Positions 39,711 through 50,835 of a stretch of 64,000 bases of DNA are shown here, piece by piece. A program made the translations under genes and the position numbers. The stretch is from contig CAIIXF020000010.1 in NCBI GenBank assembly GCA_903813345.2, forward strand, positions 34,897,425-34,961,424, given 5' to 3'. Every line of letters begins with the position of its first letter. Within the stretch, counting starts at the first letter, position 1. This DNA is from Owenia fusiformis (Eukaryota; Annelida; Polychaeta; Sabellida; Oweniidae). A model generated the notes under the pieces. The model was given only the letters and a program-made list of their open reading frames with translations. It searched no databases and was not told where the DNA came from.

Positions 39711-40880
39711 TTATTTTAGTTTGAAAGAGTGAAGACGAAGCTCTCTTTTAAGAAGTGAAGTCAAACGAATGCAAAGGGTATAAATTGAATGGATCGCATC
39801 CGACATTTCCTGAGTGAAGTTTTCAAAATAGTTACCGTCATGAGTAGAGGATACATGCTTGGTAAAATTAAGCCTTCCTGATAACCCAAGTGTTTCTAGA
39901 AAATAATCCCGGTCTCTAGTAAGGGTTTCAAACTTTAGAATGTTGTTGTATTTTATCTCACAAGGGAGACATGTGTCAAAGATTGAGCGCCAATGAGGAT
40001 CTTGGCCAGACCACCGGGAAGTGATCAGATTTATAAAATCAACCATCGTCATTGACTCACAATTTTTTCCTGACCAGCGCACCATGGGACTTAGAATCTC
40101 CTTGCAATAATCGATGTTACGCCTGAATTTATCATTGAAGCACGACACCAGACGCTCATAGGGGTTCCTAACTATCATAACCTTATTAAATGTCTCTAAT
40201 ATATGACATCTCTTTGACGGGGAATATTCCCGAAGAGGTTTTGCAAAGTGTGGCCACTTGGCGTCGATTCCCGGTGCCTCGTACCTCTTTTGCGTTTCCA
40301 GATTGTCGCCTTTATAAATAAGACTCCGCAGAATCTTCTTCCACTCACTCGAGGCTGCTTTAAAGACTGAACAAAATACCAAATGTAGTTCTTCAAGAAC
40401 ATAGATGTAAGTAAATCTAGGTAATTCTAAGTCTCCACATGGCTTCTTATAGCCTGTTCTTTTACGGAGTTTTAACATGGCTTTGTAAGCAGGTAACTGT
40501 GTTATGTATATGCAATGTGCTCTGGCAACTTCCGATCTCTCCGCCATTATATCTTGGAAGTACAGCGCATCATTTTTGTCATTAGGAATATTCTTATTTT
40601 TATCATTTACTTTATTGTTGGGCTCCGATTTGCTAAAATCGGTTACTTTGGTAGCCAGTTGTATTTGATCATCCGTATAATTAGTTGCTATGGTAGCCAT
40701 TCGTGTTTGGTCAACCGTTTTGTCTGCCACTATGACAACTTGTTGTGTTTGGATTTTTTGTTGATCTAAATCTGTTGATGCATGCATGTACTTGTAAAAG
40801 ACATAGAACGTCACAAGAGAACACAATATGCAACCATATGATAAGCAGAAAAATGCTTTCTCTGCTAATCGAAACATCAT
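39711..40880 (-). CDS. Carbohydrate sulfotransferase, Sulfotransfer_2 (HNK-1ST/CHST8-14) family
   Basis: An intronless 389-residue type II membrane protein. It has a short cytosolic N terminus, one signal anchor (about residues 9-30) and a Thr/Asp/Asn/Lys-rich stem to about residue 110. The rest is a lumenal Golgi sulfotransferase domain. The PAPS 5'-phosphosulfate-binding loop is LVFCSVFKAASSEWKKIL (about 168-185, key Lys kept). The 3'-phosphate-binding motif is KVMIVRNPYERLVSCFNDKF (about 233-252). A DPHW motif follows further on. Family members transfer sulfate from PAPS to GalNAc, GlcA or related sugars on glycoproteins and glycosaminoglycans. The last 20 residues do not match the usual family ending, while a neighbouring frame reads LYPLHSFDF. 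A late one-base frameshift is possible. Confidence 0.88.
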   Translation of the reverse strand: MMFRLAEKAFFCLSYGCILCSLVTFYVFYKYMHASTDLDQQKIQTQQVVIVADKTVDQTRMATIATNYTDDQIQLATKVTDFSKSEPNNKVNDKNKNIPNDKNDALYFQDIMAERSEVARAHCIYITQLPAYKAMLKLRKRTGYKKPCGDLELPRFTYIYVLEELHLVFCSVFKAASSEWKKILRSLIYKGDNLETQKRYEAPGIDAKWPHFAKPLREYSPSKRCHILETFNKVMIVRNPYERLVSCFNDKFRRNIDYCKEILSPMVRWSGKNCESMTMVDFINLITSRWSGQDPHWRSIFDTCLPCEIKYNNILKFETLTRDRDYFLETLGLSGRLNFTKHVSSTHDGNYFENFTQEMSDAIHSIYTLCIRLTSLLKRELRLHSFKLK

Positions 40881-41069
40881 GGGTGCTTTCGGTGCCAGTT
40901 TGTGTTGAATTTTGCTTGTTTAGATCAAGTCCTGACAGCCTTTTTTTTTACTACAAAGCACCATAAAATCATTTCCGTATAACTAAATTGCAAAACTGTT
41001 TCTCAGTGGTGACATAAACCGTTTATTGTCTTACAAAAAGGAGTACTGTATTTATCATGTACAATGTCC
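40881..41069. other. Upstream of the sulfotransferase
   Basis: Expected to hold the minus-strand promoter and 5' UTR. No clear motif is seen. Confidence 0.3.
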
Positions 41070-41163
41070 CTATCATTGAATATATGCCTGAGGTCGGACG
41101 TCAATATAGCCTGAGCTTGCGAAGGTTATATTGACGACGGACCGAAGGCATATATTCAATGAT
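41070..41163. repeat. Hairpin, arms about 42 bp
   Basis: ATCATTGAATATATGCCTGA with GGTCGGACGTCAATATAG is mirrored by the complement ending GCATATATTCAATGAT, with a loop of about 10 bases around GAGCTTGCGA. Arms differ by only a few bases and a bulge. It is likely the core of a fold-back element, with outer limits not found. Confidence 0.8.
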
Positions 41164-42354
41164 ACGGACATAATTGTTGTATTACATACCTTAAGTACAT
41201 TTACATTACATTTCATAAAGATAATATGTTGAAATACATGAAAAAAGACCAAAATTTTACACGATTCCAGTCGAAATCACTTTGTTTACATGTTATGACG
41301 TCACAAAGTTGTCATGGTAAAAAAGTTTGGCGGCTATTACAGGAATATATAGCCGACCTTCAGCTCCATTGACTTCCATACAAATGCTTCGCTAGATATG
41401 TAATACAGTGAAATATAGCAGAACAATTAATATTACTTCAATGTATGTGATATGTCAGCCTAGATAATTGTACTTAATAATATTCATTTTTGACTATCTT
41501 TCAATAGTTATTCAGTAGTAATTTTTTTTATATAAGTTGGATGCAAGGGGGGACTGATCACATAATAATGAAGGTTAAAGCGATTTATCTAACTGATGGC
41601 ATTCATGACAACTATTTATCTAAATGTCATTCATGTCATTCATGACAACTATTTATCTAAAAATGTCATTTATGATGAACAGTCAAGACGCAAAAACGTT
41701 AAAAAATGTAAAATGTCGCAGCAACATACTGAATAAGTATATATGTAACAGTACTGTCGCAATTGTTTCTCTAAATATTTAAAACGTATTTCATACACAT
41801 TTATTCACAGTAAAAACATTACGTCCACCGATCTCTTTTTTCTCAAATCTCCTAAGACGCTAAAAACTACGATGTGTCACCTGAATAATGAGCCTTTTCA
41901 CAAATCCATTTCATATGTCTGTCTATATGTTAATGTCACGAAAGTGTTCTTACAAACAAAGACGTATGATTAAAGTGAGTTCGGATTTTTGACTCTACAT
42001 GTATGAAAGTATACGCTCTCGAGGCTCATAATCTGGAAGAAGATATAAAACATGATCCCCTTTCCTTACTGGCCCTGACTGTGTACAAATAATAAGGAAA
42101 ATAATTGTAATAAGGTCACCATATAAATCAATAGAGAGTAGGACCAAAATTTGATAGGACCACCTACCCTTTTAAAGTGATCCGTCATCGTCGAGATGCC
42201 GATTTGAGTATCTTATAATGAGAAATGTCACATACAAGTCTTCAGGTATATTTGAATTGTGCACAATGCTTTATCACAGTTCATTATATATATCTTTTAT
42301 TGACTCTTTAGATGTCATATCATGACATATTAGTCACTTAGGTAGAGCAGTTCT
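41164..42354. other. No gene seen
   Basis: AT-rich. A short imperfect duplication of CATTCATGACAACTATTTAT lies near 41605-41660. No coding or RNA feature is supported. Confidence 0.4.
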
Positions 42355-42601
42355 TCCCATTGTCGAGTTGAAGAACTGGTATCTTTATCCTGGCTAGAAC
42401 CATAGACAATTCTAGCCAGCGCCAGCCTTTTATTGAGTTAGCAGCACTCAAGTAATCGCCGGTATAGGTCAGCAGTCATGGGTCAAAGACAAATCACAAG
42501 AAGTGCTGTGACCTGGGTTTGAACCCAAGACCTCTACTTTTCAGCCTGAAGCCAGACTTCCTGCTTTTCAGACCAATGCCTTAACCACTAGGCCAACCCG
42601 G
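42355..42601 (-). mobile_element. tRNA-Ser/Leu-like SINE
   Basis: On the minus strand GCCGGGTTGGCCTAGTGGTT then AAGGCATTGGTCTGAAAAGC resembles a class II tRNA head with A box TGGCCTAGTGG. The B box GGTTCAAACCC follows after an enlarged variable part. The tail runs to about 42355 with a non-tRNA body. The arms do not form a full cloverleaf. Confidence 0.75.
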
Positions 42602-43180
42602 CATTACACAACACGTAATAAGCGGATAATCAGCAATTTCAGAAAACGTATGGAATAATTCCACGGCGACATGTTTCTATGTCAACATTATTTCAAGAAG
42701 AAGTTTTGATGATAATTCTGAATCTAATATACTATTTTACCAGATAACACCATAATCCTATATTTTAGGGTTGAAAAAAAGTTGAGAAAAGTTTCAAATT
42801 TTTTCTTTATTTTTTTCTGCTTTCGGCAGTAGAAAGTAGAAAGAACTATAATGCTTCGATTTAGCTTATCTGTCAAGGGGTTGCTAACGCTTTACACTCT
42901 GTTTCTTTTAATCGTTTACTTTATTGATAATTAACAACGCTGAAGAAAAAATAAAATACCACATTTTTAATTTTAATGAAATCAATAACAATTACAGAAA
43001 AAATAAAATCAATTGTGAAATTTATATCAGTATAAAAAAGAGATCAGAATGAGAGAGATTCCCAAATAAATGTTTTTTTCAAATCTGCAGTTTGTGTGGA
43101 CTCAACCAGAGACATATAGTTTTTACATGTCTCTGACTCAACCAAGTAGGCCAGAAAGGACATTTACATATAATATATTT
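42602..43180. other. No gene seen
   Basis: AT-rich stretch. A short palindromic phrase around ACATATAGTTTTTACATG is noted at 43112-43131. No gene is supported. Confidence 0.4.
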
Positions 43181-43526
43181 TCAAATGCGGTTGTGTAAAC
43201 TTAGATCAGTATAATAATCGCATGGAAATGTCTTTGAATATGCGCAATTTGTGAACTTATTCTTCATATTTTGTGTGGTTAGATCAGTACACAGGAGATT
43301 CGCAAAGAAATGCATTTTCGTCCAGTCTACGCACGCCGAGGCCTTGTAATGAATTTCGGATGTCCTCGTAATCAGACAATCTCTGTCTTCGCTATCGGCT
43401 GCTGTTCTACCGCCATCAATCCATGCAGGGAAGTCATCGCTTAGAGTTGTATAATATTGATGCCAATCCACCTCCAGGACCCTTCTTTAACAGCATCTGT
43501 TGCCCCCAACCAGTATCTATAGTTGT
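43181..43526 (-). pseudogene. C-type-lectin-like exon with frameshift
   Basis: After an acceptor TACTTTCAG at 43527 the frame reads NYRYWLGATDAVKEGSWRWI, the WLGxxD..EGxWxW core of a C-type lectin domain. The frame then needs a one-base shift to continue as DWHQYYTTLSDDFPAWIDGG. The next part carries DCLITRTSEIHYKASACVDW and FFANLLC, the usual C-terminal Cys pattern. The shift and absence of neighbouring exons argue for a pseudogene or an isolated exon. A sequencing error is possible. Confidence 0.55.
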
Positions 43527-43930
43527 CTGAAAGTATCAGCTATCCTTTTTACTAGCAGTCAAATAATTGCAACCCTGTAATCAACGTTTAAAGGGAGCAT
43601 CTCAAAAGTTCAATGTAGGATTACTAATTGTAATGGTCACAATTTTTTGGTCATTTACACAACATACGACGTCATATTTAACGAACAATGAAGTTGAGAA
43701 AGGTCACGTTTTACGAAGAATCTGTTAATGACTCCTGGACACTTATTTATTTGTATTCATTCAGTCTTGAAATTGTAAAATTTTCTATTCTATAAAAATG
43801 CACTGGAACTTTTTTGAACGAAGTGTCTGGATAACCTTAAATTCCAAGGCTCTTTAGCCAAAATGCTAAAGAATCTTAAAATTTAGGCTCTCTAGCAAAA
43901 TTGGTTATCAATATGCTAGAGCATTAATAT
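43527..43930. other. Flank of the TTAA element
   Basis: No gene is seen. GGCTCT(T/C)TAGC occurs at 43848 and 43886, and again just right of the element at 50836, suggesting that the insertion hit a small local repeat. Confidence 0.4.
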
Positions 43931-44784
43931 TTAAAGGGACCCAACACCTTACAAAACTTCTTAACGGAGAGGAATAAGGGAAAATGCTTGCCGGATTCTG
44001 AATCTGTGTATTTTTTAATGATTTTTCACCGTCTTAGAATTTCAATTTTTTTCTTTTGAAAAAATGATATTTGCATTGTTTTCCAATTAGACAAATGAGT
44101 AAACATGAATAGCTCGAAATCTAACGGTGAGATTTTGTTTTAAAAAATCATGGATATCAAGGCTAAATATAGCTATACAATAAACATAAAAAAGCAATGC
44201 TTGGACTCTTCATATTCACACAAAAAATTAATTAGTAAATGAGGTTTGATATTTGTGAGAATAAGTTGTACGAGTCGCAATGCTCTACAAACACCAGACT
44301 ACAGGGTGGATTAGGATCAATGACACACATAAAAATTAATTTAAAAATATTTCATGATAATTATCTCAAACAAAAGCAGTTAGCAAAGGATACATTTCAT
44401 TACACTCAATAAATAGTTATCACTTTTGACTATATAATATACATATCTCATGGGAATGTATTTCCGTCTGCTCAAGATATCACATTTTAGCTTCGAAAAT
44501 CACAATCATTGGATAATACATTTGTCTCAGAATGATAGGCCACCCTGTAGCAATGTAGCTTTCACTCGAAGTGTACCCTTTGAGAATAATGAACTTACTT
44601 TCAAATTGGTCTTGCTTTTGTGGTGTATGTGGCTTTTTAGCAAATCTGCCACGCTCATTTCTTTCCAGAACCATCTTGTTCACATGTAACACTAGGCTAT
44701 ACGCGCATGTATAGACAGATGACATAGATATACATATAAATTATATATTGCACCTGTATTTACTTACATGGGAATATTCCCTTT

Positions 44785-46033
44785 TACTCAAGGGGCGAGG
44801 AGGAAAATTCTCAATAAATGGTGTATAGTTGGTTTGGCAGTATTTTCAGATAGGGGAGAGTCTTGGATGAAATTTCCACCTAGGTGATAGCTTCGCAGAG
44901 TGGTAGGAAGTTCTTTTTTTTGAGGAGTTAGCCCCCCACCCCCCAAAAACACCCCACCCTGGGGAAAAAATTGTTCACACTAAACAACCTTAGATATTTT
45001 GATGTTTGTAAGTGACATACATAGATATTATATATATGAACAATTTGCAGTATTATTGATGCTGATTACTCCTAAAGAATTTGAATATCAGTACAAAGTG
45101 TGTACCCCAGGGGGCAAATTCGTGACCCATTTTCTTACTGTTTTGATTCTAACTTTTCAATTAGACACTGTAAGAGGTTGAAAAAATTCATGTGAAGTGC
45201 CCAATAGCAGGGTTAGTAATCCTGAAAAATGCAAAGCCATGGAAGAAGTAGGAGCTCAGAAAAAAATTGTTGATTTTTCGAAAAATTTGACATTTTTGAC
45301 AACTGGATTTTGTGTATGACTATAGCTGACCCCTGTAGTTTCTAGATCCATCCCTCTATGATGATATTTATGGTTTTATAGTGTGGAACTAAGATGTAAA
45401 ACATAATTTAGATGGGTTTTAAGGAAGTTAAAGGTTTTAAACAAGTCCAAAATTTGAAAAATTGTAAATATAAGGTTTCAAATTTACGAATTCCAGGTAT
45501 AGCCATGGCTGACCCCTATAGTTTCTAGATCCATCCATCTTTGATGATATTTATGCTTTCATAGTGTGAAACTAAGATGTAAAACATAAATTAGATGGGT
45601 TTTAAGGAAGTTATAGGTTTTAAACAAGTCCAAAATTCGAAAAATTGTAAATGTAAGGTTTCAAAATTACGAATTCCAGCTATAGCCATGGCTGACCCCT
45701 ATAGTTTCTAGATCCATCCCTCTTTGGTGATATTTATGGTTTTGTAGTATGGAACTAAAGATGTAAAACATAATTTAGATGGGTTTTAAGGAAGTTAATG
45801 ATTTAAAACAAGTCCAAAATTTGAAAAATTGTAAATATAAGGTTTCAAATTTACGAATTTTAAGTATAGCCATGGATGACCCTTATGGCTTTTTCATCAA
45901 TACTTCTATGATGAAACATATACTTTTGGAGTGTAAAACTAAGATGTAAAACATACCGAAGATGAATTTTAAGGAAGTTTAAGAATTTTAACAAGTGCAA
46001 TATTTGAAAAATTGAGAAATATCAGGTCTCAAA
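44785..46033 (+). repeat. Left inverted arm with four about 185-bp tandem units
   Basis: The arm begins near CTCAAGGGGCGAGGAGG. From about 45290 it consists of tandem units with ATAGTTTCTAGATCCATCC, AACTAAGATGTAAAACATAA and GGTTTTAAACAAGTCCAAAA. The whole arm is the complement of 49165-50413, with mismatches spread throughout. Confidence 0.9.
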
Positions 46034-46735
46034 GGAGCACGGAAAGTATCGCAACAGATTTCAGACAGTCATATGTTGGATTTTGTCTGTTTTCTGAGGA
46101 TTTAAGCAGGTGCATATGATAGGCCATTGCATTACTTACGGGAAAAGAACTCTTAGAGATGATAAAATAGTTTGGAATTTGAGACAGCAAAGGTGAAAAC
46201 AATCCACCCACATGTTTTTTGGGAAATGTCATCCTGATTTTCAACCCTGTTCACCTATGGTTTTTCAATTTTTGTTGCATCAATATGTTGCGTTTTGAGA
46301 CATAGTTAACCATTAAAGGATAAATTTCTTTTAGATAAAGTGGAAAACAGTATTTTCCTGTTATTTTCCCATAGGGAAAACTCATGTGATCCATTTCTTT
46401 CAGCTTAATTTTGTTCACCCATATTTGATATCTTTAAAATCCCTGATGGAATGTATTTTTCATTTAAAGGGGTTAACTGTATGTAAAAACACATATATTT
46501 ATACATATACACATATATATTTATGCATGTGGGTGGGTTGTTTGCACCTTCCCTGTCTCAAAGTAGAAATTATTTTATCATCTCTATGGGTGCTTTTCCT
46601 GGAGGAAATGCATTGGCCTAACATATGCACCTCCTCAAATCCTCAGAAAATAGCCAAAATCCAACATATGATTGCTGAAATCTGTTGCGATACTTTCAGT
46701 CCTCCTTTACGATTTCAGGTATAGCACTGGATGTC
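46024..46735. repeat. Secondary inverted pair inside the TTAA element
   Basis: 46024-46214 (GGAAAGTATCGCAACAGATT to CAATCCACCCACATG) is the complement, imperfectly, of 46526-46735. The loop between (46215-46525) includes CCCATAGGGAAAACTCATG, shared with 13510-13530, and a TA-rich ACATATAC run. Confidence 0.8.
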
Positions 46736-48478
46736 CCTCTTTTTGAATGTATGACTAAGCTTAGAAATTAGATGTTGAAAATATTGTGGTCAGGTTTGAT
46801 CCATGTTACATGTATTGTTAAAAGAAAAATCATTAGAGTTGAGGACTTAACCCTTGAGTTCCTAAGGGGGTGAGAGGTTAATAAATCCCCCAGTAAGTGT
46901 AACTGCTCCTAGGGATATCGTATACAGTGTAGTAATTGATTGATTAAATGGATTATAACTAATTAATTATTATTTGACGATATTTATTATGTGATATAGC
47001 ATTTTTACTTTTTCACAGCAACATGTTCGATGTAATGTTCTGCATTATCAAAATACATAAAGACATGGTTAATTAAAAGAAACATGCTTTCTCTATATTT
47101 TGTTATGCCCCTTCTGTAATTAAGCAATGATCATCTCCTAATACAAAATGTTGTTATGAATTATCAAATTATAATCACTACACTCCCAATAAAACAATTT
47201 GTCATCAGGCAACAGTAATTTTTTGGGAAAATAAGGATTATAAGGATCATACCCCCCCCCCCCCCCCGCCCGGGCCTAGAAACTTCCGTTAGTGCAATGA
47301 TATAAGGAACTCTAGGGTAAAAGGGTCTTGTCACATTAAAATCTTCTTGTAGATCAAAAAAGTATATATGGTGATATGATCAATATGTTTCAAACAAACA
47401 GACATTGTAGAAAATGTTTACATACTGACTTTGCAGATGACATTTTCTAGCATAGTTGAAGAATTTTTTTCATTTATTGAAATGATAGTCATAAAATTAT
47501 AATATCAGTGTCATTTGATGCAAATTACTGCAGTCCCACATGTTCTGCTGAATGTAAAACAGAGTGAATAATTTTAAAATCAGCCTCTTCAGGAGTGGAA
47601 TTTAACAGGAGATTTCAGTTATCATTTTCACAGATATTTGAGTTCTCTCCAATAGTTCCACTTAAAACAATCTTGACATTTGGCACACTTTTAGAATGCT
47701 GCTTTATTAAATTTCTTTGTAATCTTTGAAAATTTGTCTTATATTACTTGGACAAAGGTATTCATATTTTTAGGTAATGGTGTAATTTCTTCTATGGATT
47801 AAAGTTCAATAGGGGAAGCATCCATTCTTCGCATTCTTTCAGAATCCTTTACTGATGGAGACAACTAGCCTAATATGAAATCTATTCTTTGGGCTCCTTT
47901 ACTAGATTTGATGGAGTAGTCAAATATAGCTTTCCAAAACTCTCCAAATTTCAACATATAAGTTAATCTTCATTTTCCCTTTGTCATAGCCATTGCATCA
48001 ATCACAAAAGTTTTATCAATTTGTGGTATGGTTTCATCGATCTCCATTTCAAACCCCTTTTTAAGTTCTGATTTTACAGGATGAGATGATCATTGTCAAA
48101 CTAACTGTTTGTATCCATATAAGATCATAGTTTACTCACACATTTCTAGGCAAGGTGTGTCCAATTCCAGCCAATTCAATATTCCATATAACTGCATTCC
48201 AATTTACTACTCTCATAAACCCAAGGTCAATTTTTGATTCAAGAGAAACCAATGATCATAGGGAATAGCATGCCAAGTGCTTGTATTTGAATTTATGTGG
48301 ATTACTCATTTGGTAGACACCTTTATCAAATGTTAAAGTGTTGTTGATTTTCAAGTTGTACAAGCACAGTGTCATGGGTGCTTTCTTTTCCTGACATAGT
48401 ATAACATTGTGGTAAAAATTATCAAAGGCACCTAGTACAGTAGTTCTAGTTCATCATCTTGTATAAATGATATATCAG

Positions 48479-49003
48479 CAGTGAAACCTGTATATCCCAA
48501 CATCTGACTATTGTGAACACCTACCAATCATCCCAACACCTGACTTATCTGAAAACCAACCAATCTGAACACTTTTCCCCAGTTCAATTTTTCCTTCCTC
48601 CCATTGACTCCTATGTTTAAAAATTGAAATCTGAACACCTCTTAATTCGAACAGTGAACACTCATATTTGAAAAATCAACCTGTTTAACTTGAACTTTTT
48701 TTTACCAAATATCACATATTTCTTACAAAATTGCTCAAATATTGTCAGTTTAACACTGAATTGTTATGATATCAAAACTTTTGAATTGGATTTTGGAATG
48801 CTATTAAGCTTTTTGGGTGGTCAGTATAAATATTATTAATATTTATTAATAGTTTTCATTGAGAATGCATTCATATTTCTTTAAAATCCAGAATATTGCA
48901 GATGTAAAAACCTCAAAATTCAAACACTTCTAATTTGAACGCTTTTAGTTGGTCCAAATACTATATCTAGTAGCATTCAGATTAGAAAGATTTTACTGTA
49001 GTT
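48479..49003. mobile_element. F2-like MITE nested in the TTAA element
   Basis: It begins CAGTGAAACCTGTATATCCC and ends AGAAAGATTTTACTG, related to the CAGTRAAAYCTG ends of family F2. The interior repeats GAACAC(C/T) phrases. The TA flank is seen only at the right end. Confidence 0.55.
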
Positions 49004-49164
49004 CATGACTTTTCACTCCATCTATATGCAGCAGACTAACTGCTGCAACAGGTATATATTCTACACCTGGTCTCTAAGCTATGATATCACAGTTGTTACT
49101 ATTATGCTCATAACCTTCGATTATCAGGGCTCATTCAAGGCTGTACCTGAATAACGTGAATTTG

Positions 49165-50413
49165 AGACCAATTTTCGAGATCAATTTTTCAAATTTTGCA
49201 CTTGTTTAAAACCTTGAACTTCCTTCAAACTCTGAGTCATCTTATGCATCTTTTACATTTTAGTTAAATACTCTAAAAATATATATCTCATCAGGTATAG
49301 ATGTAAAAAAACCATAAGGGTCATATTTGGCTATACCTGAAATTCATAAATTTGAAAACTTCATTTACAATTCTTCAAATTTTTGACTTGTTTAAAACCT
49401 TAAACTTTCTTAAAATTCATTTTGGGTATGTTAAATCTTAGTCCCACACTCTAAAACTGTATAATTAATCATAGAGATATGGATGTAAAAACCATAAGGG
49501 TCAGCCATGGCTATACCTGAAATTCGTAAATTTGAAACCTTATATTTACAATTTTTCAAATTTTGAACTTGTTTAAAACCTTAGACTTCCTTAAAACCCA
49601 TCTAAATTGTGTTTTACATATTAGTTCCATACAGCAATACCATAAGTATCACCATAGAGGGATGGATCTAGAAACTATAGGCGTCTGCCATGGCTCTACC
49701 TGGAATTCGTAAATTTGAAACCTTATATTTACAATTTTTCAAATTTTGGACTTGTTTAAAACCTTAAACTTCCTTAAAACCCATCTTAATTATGTTTTAC
49801 ATCTTAGTTCCACACTATAAAACCATATATATCATCATAGAGGGATGGATCCAGGAACTATAGGGGTCAGCTATAGTCATACACAAAATCCAGCTGTCAA
49901 AAATGTCTAATTTTTCGAAAAATCAACATTTTTTTTCTCAGCTCCTTCCTCTTCCATGGCTTTGCATCTTTCATGGTTACTAACCCTGCTATTGGGCACT
50001 TCACACGAATTTTTTCAACCTCTTACAGTGTCTAGTTGAAAAGTTAGGATCAAAATAGTAAGGAAATGGGTCACGAATTTGCCCCCTGGGGAACACACTT
50101 TGTACTAATATTCAATTTTTTTAGGAGTAATCAGCATCAATTATACTGCAAATGATTCATATATATAATATCTATGTATGTCACTTACAAACATCAAAAT
50201 TTCTAAGGTTATTTAGTGTGAACAATTTTTTTCCCCGGGGTGGGGTGTTTTTGTGGGGTAGGGGGCTAACTCTTCAAAAAAAAGAACTTCCTACCACTCT
50301 GTGAAGCTATCACCTAGGTGGAAATTTCATCCAAGACTCTCCCCTAACTGAAAGTGCTGCCAAACCAACTATACTCCAATTATTGAGAATTTCCCTCCTC
50401 GCCCCTAGAGTAT
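49165..50413 (-). repeat. Right inverted arm with about 185-bp tandem units
   Basis: Mirror of the left arm. The unit order is reversed and complemented, ending with the complement of the GGGGCGAGGAGG segment at 50396-50408. Confidence 0.9.
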
Positions 50414-50835
50414 TTGGAAAAATGCAAATGCATGAACATATATTTTCATCTTATATATGACTTCAAGCTAACATATTATTTCATATTTATATTTTCATAG
50501 TTAGTCTAACATAAATAATAGACCCATGAGAACAATATTCTTTGTTTTCTTAAAAATTGATGGGTTTAATGTGAATTCAATAAATTACAATTTGCAAGGG
50601 GTAAGTATACTGTATGACCTTAGTTGCAAAGTACTGTTTATATATGCAGCTCAATAGCATAAAATATGTTGAATGAAGCATATGGTATGGATTAGTCATG
50701 TGACACACAAACTGACCAATACATGAGGGTATTAGCTACTTTTCACAGAAACCAAAGGAGGACAGTGCTTTTATTTCAACTGGGAGCTTACCTCCACACG
50801 ACTGATCATGTGACCATGGTGTTGGGTCCCTTTAA

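Larger units (their letters stand above)
43935..50831. mobile_element. 6.9-kb TTAA-flanked non-autonomous element with internal inverted arms
   Basis: The ends AGGGACCCAACACC and GGTGTTGGGTCCCT are exact 14-bp inverted repeats bordered by TTAA on both sides (43931-43934 and 50832-50835). TTAA duplications fit piggyBac or Kolobok superfamilies. Inside are 1.25-kb inverted arms (44785-46033 and 49165-50413), a second smaller inverted pair and a nested MITE-like segment. No transposase or other long open frame was found. A weak degraded coding-like stretch on the minus strand (about 47550-48400) could not be assigned. Confidence 0.78.

Noticed and set aside
47253-47275. Poly-C run as a regulatory G-quadruplex
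   Set aside because: It is a simple homopolymer inside a transposable element. Length is likely unreliable and no role is supported.
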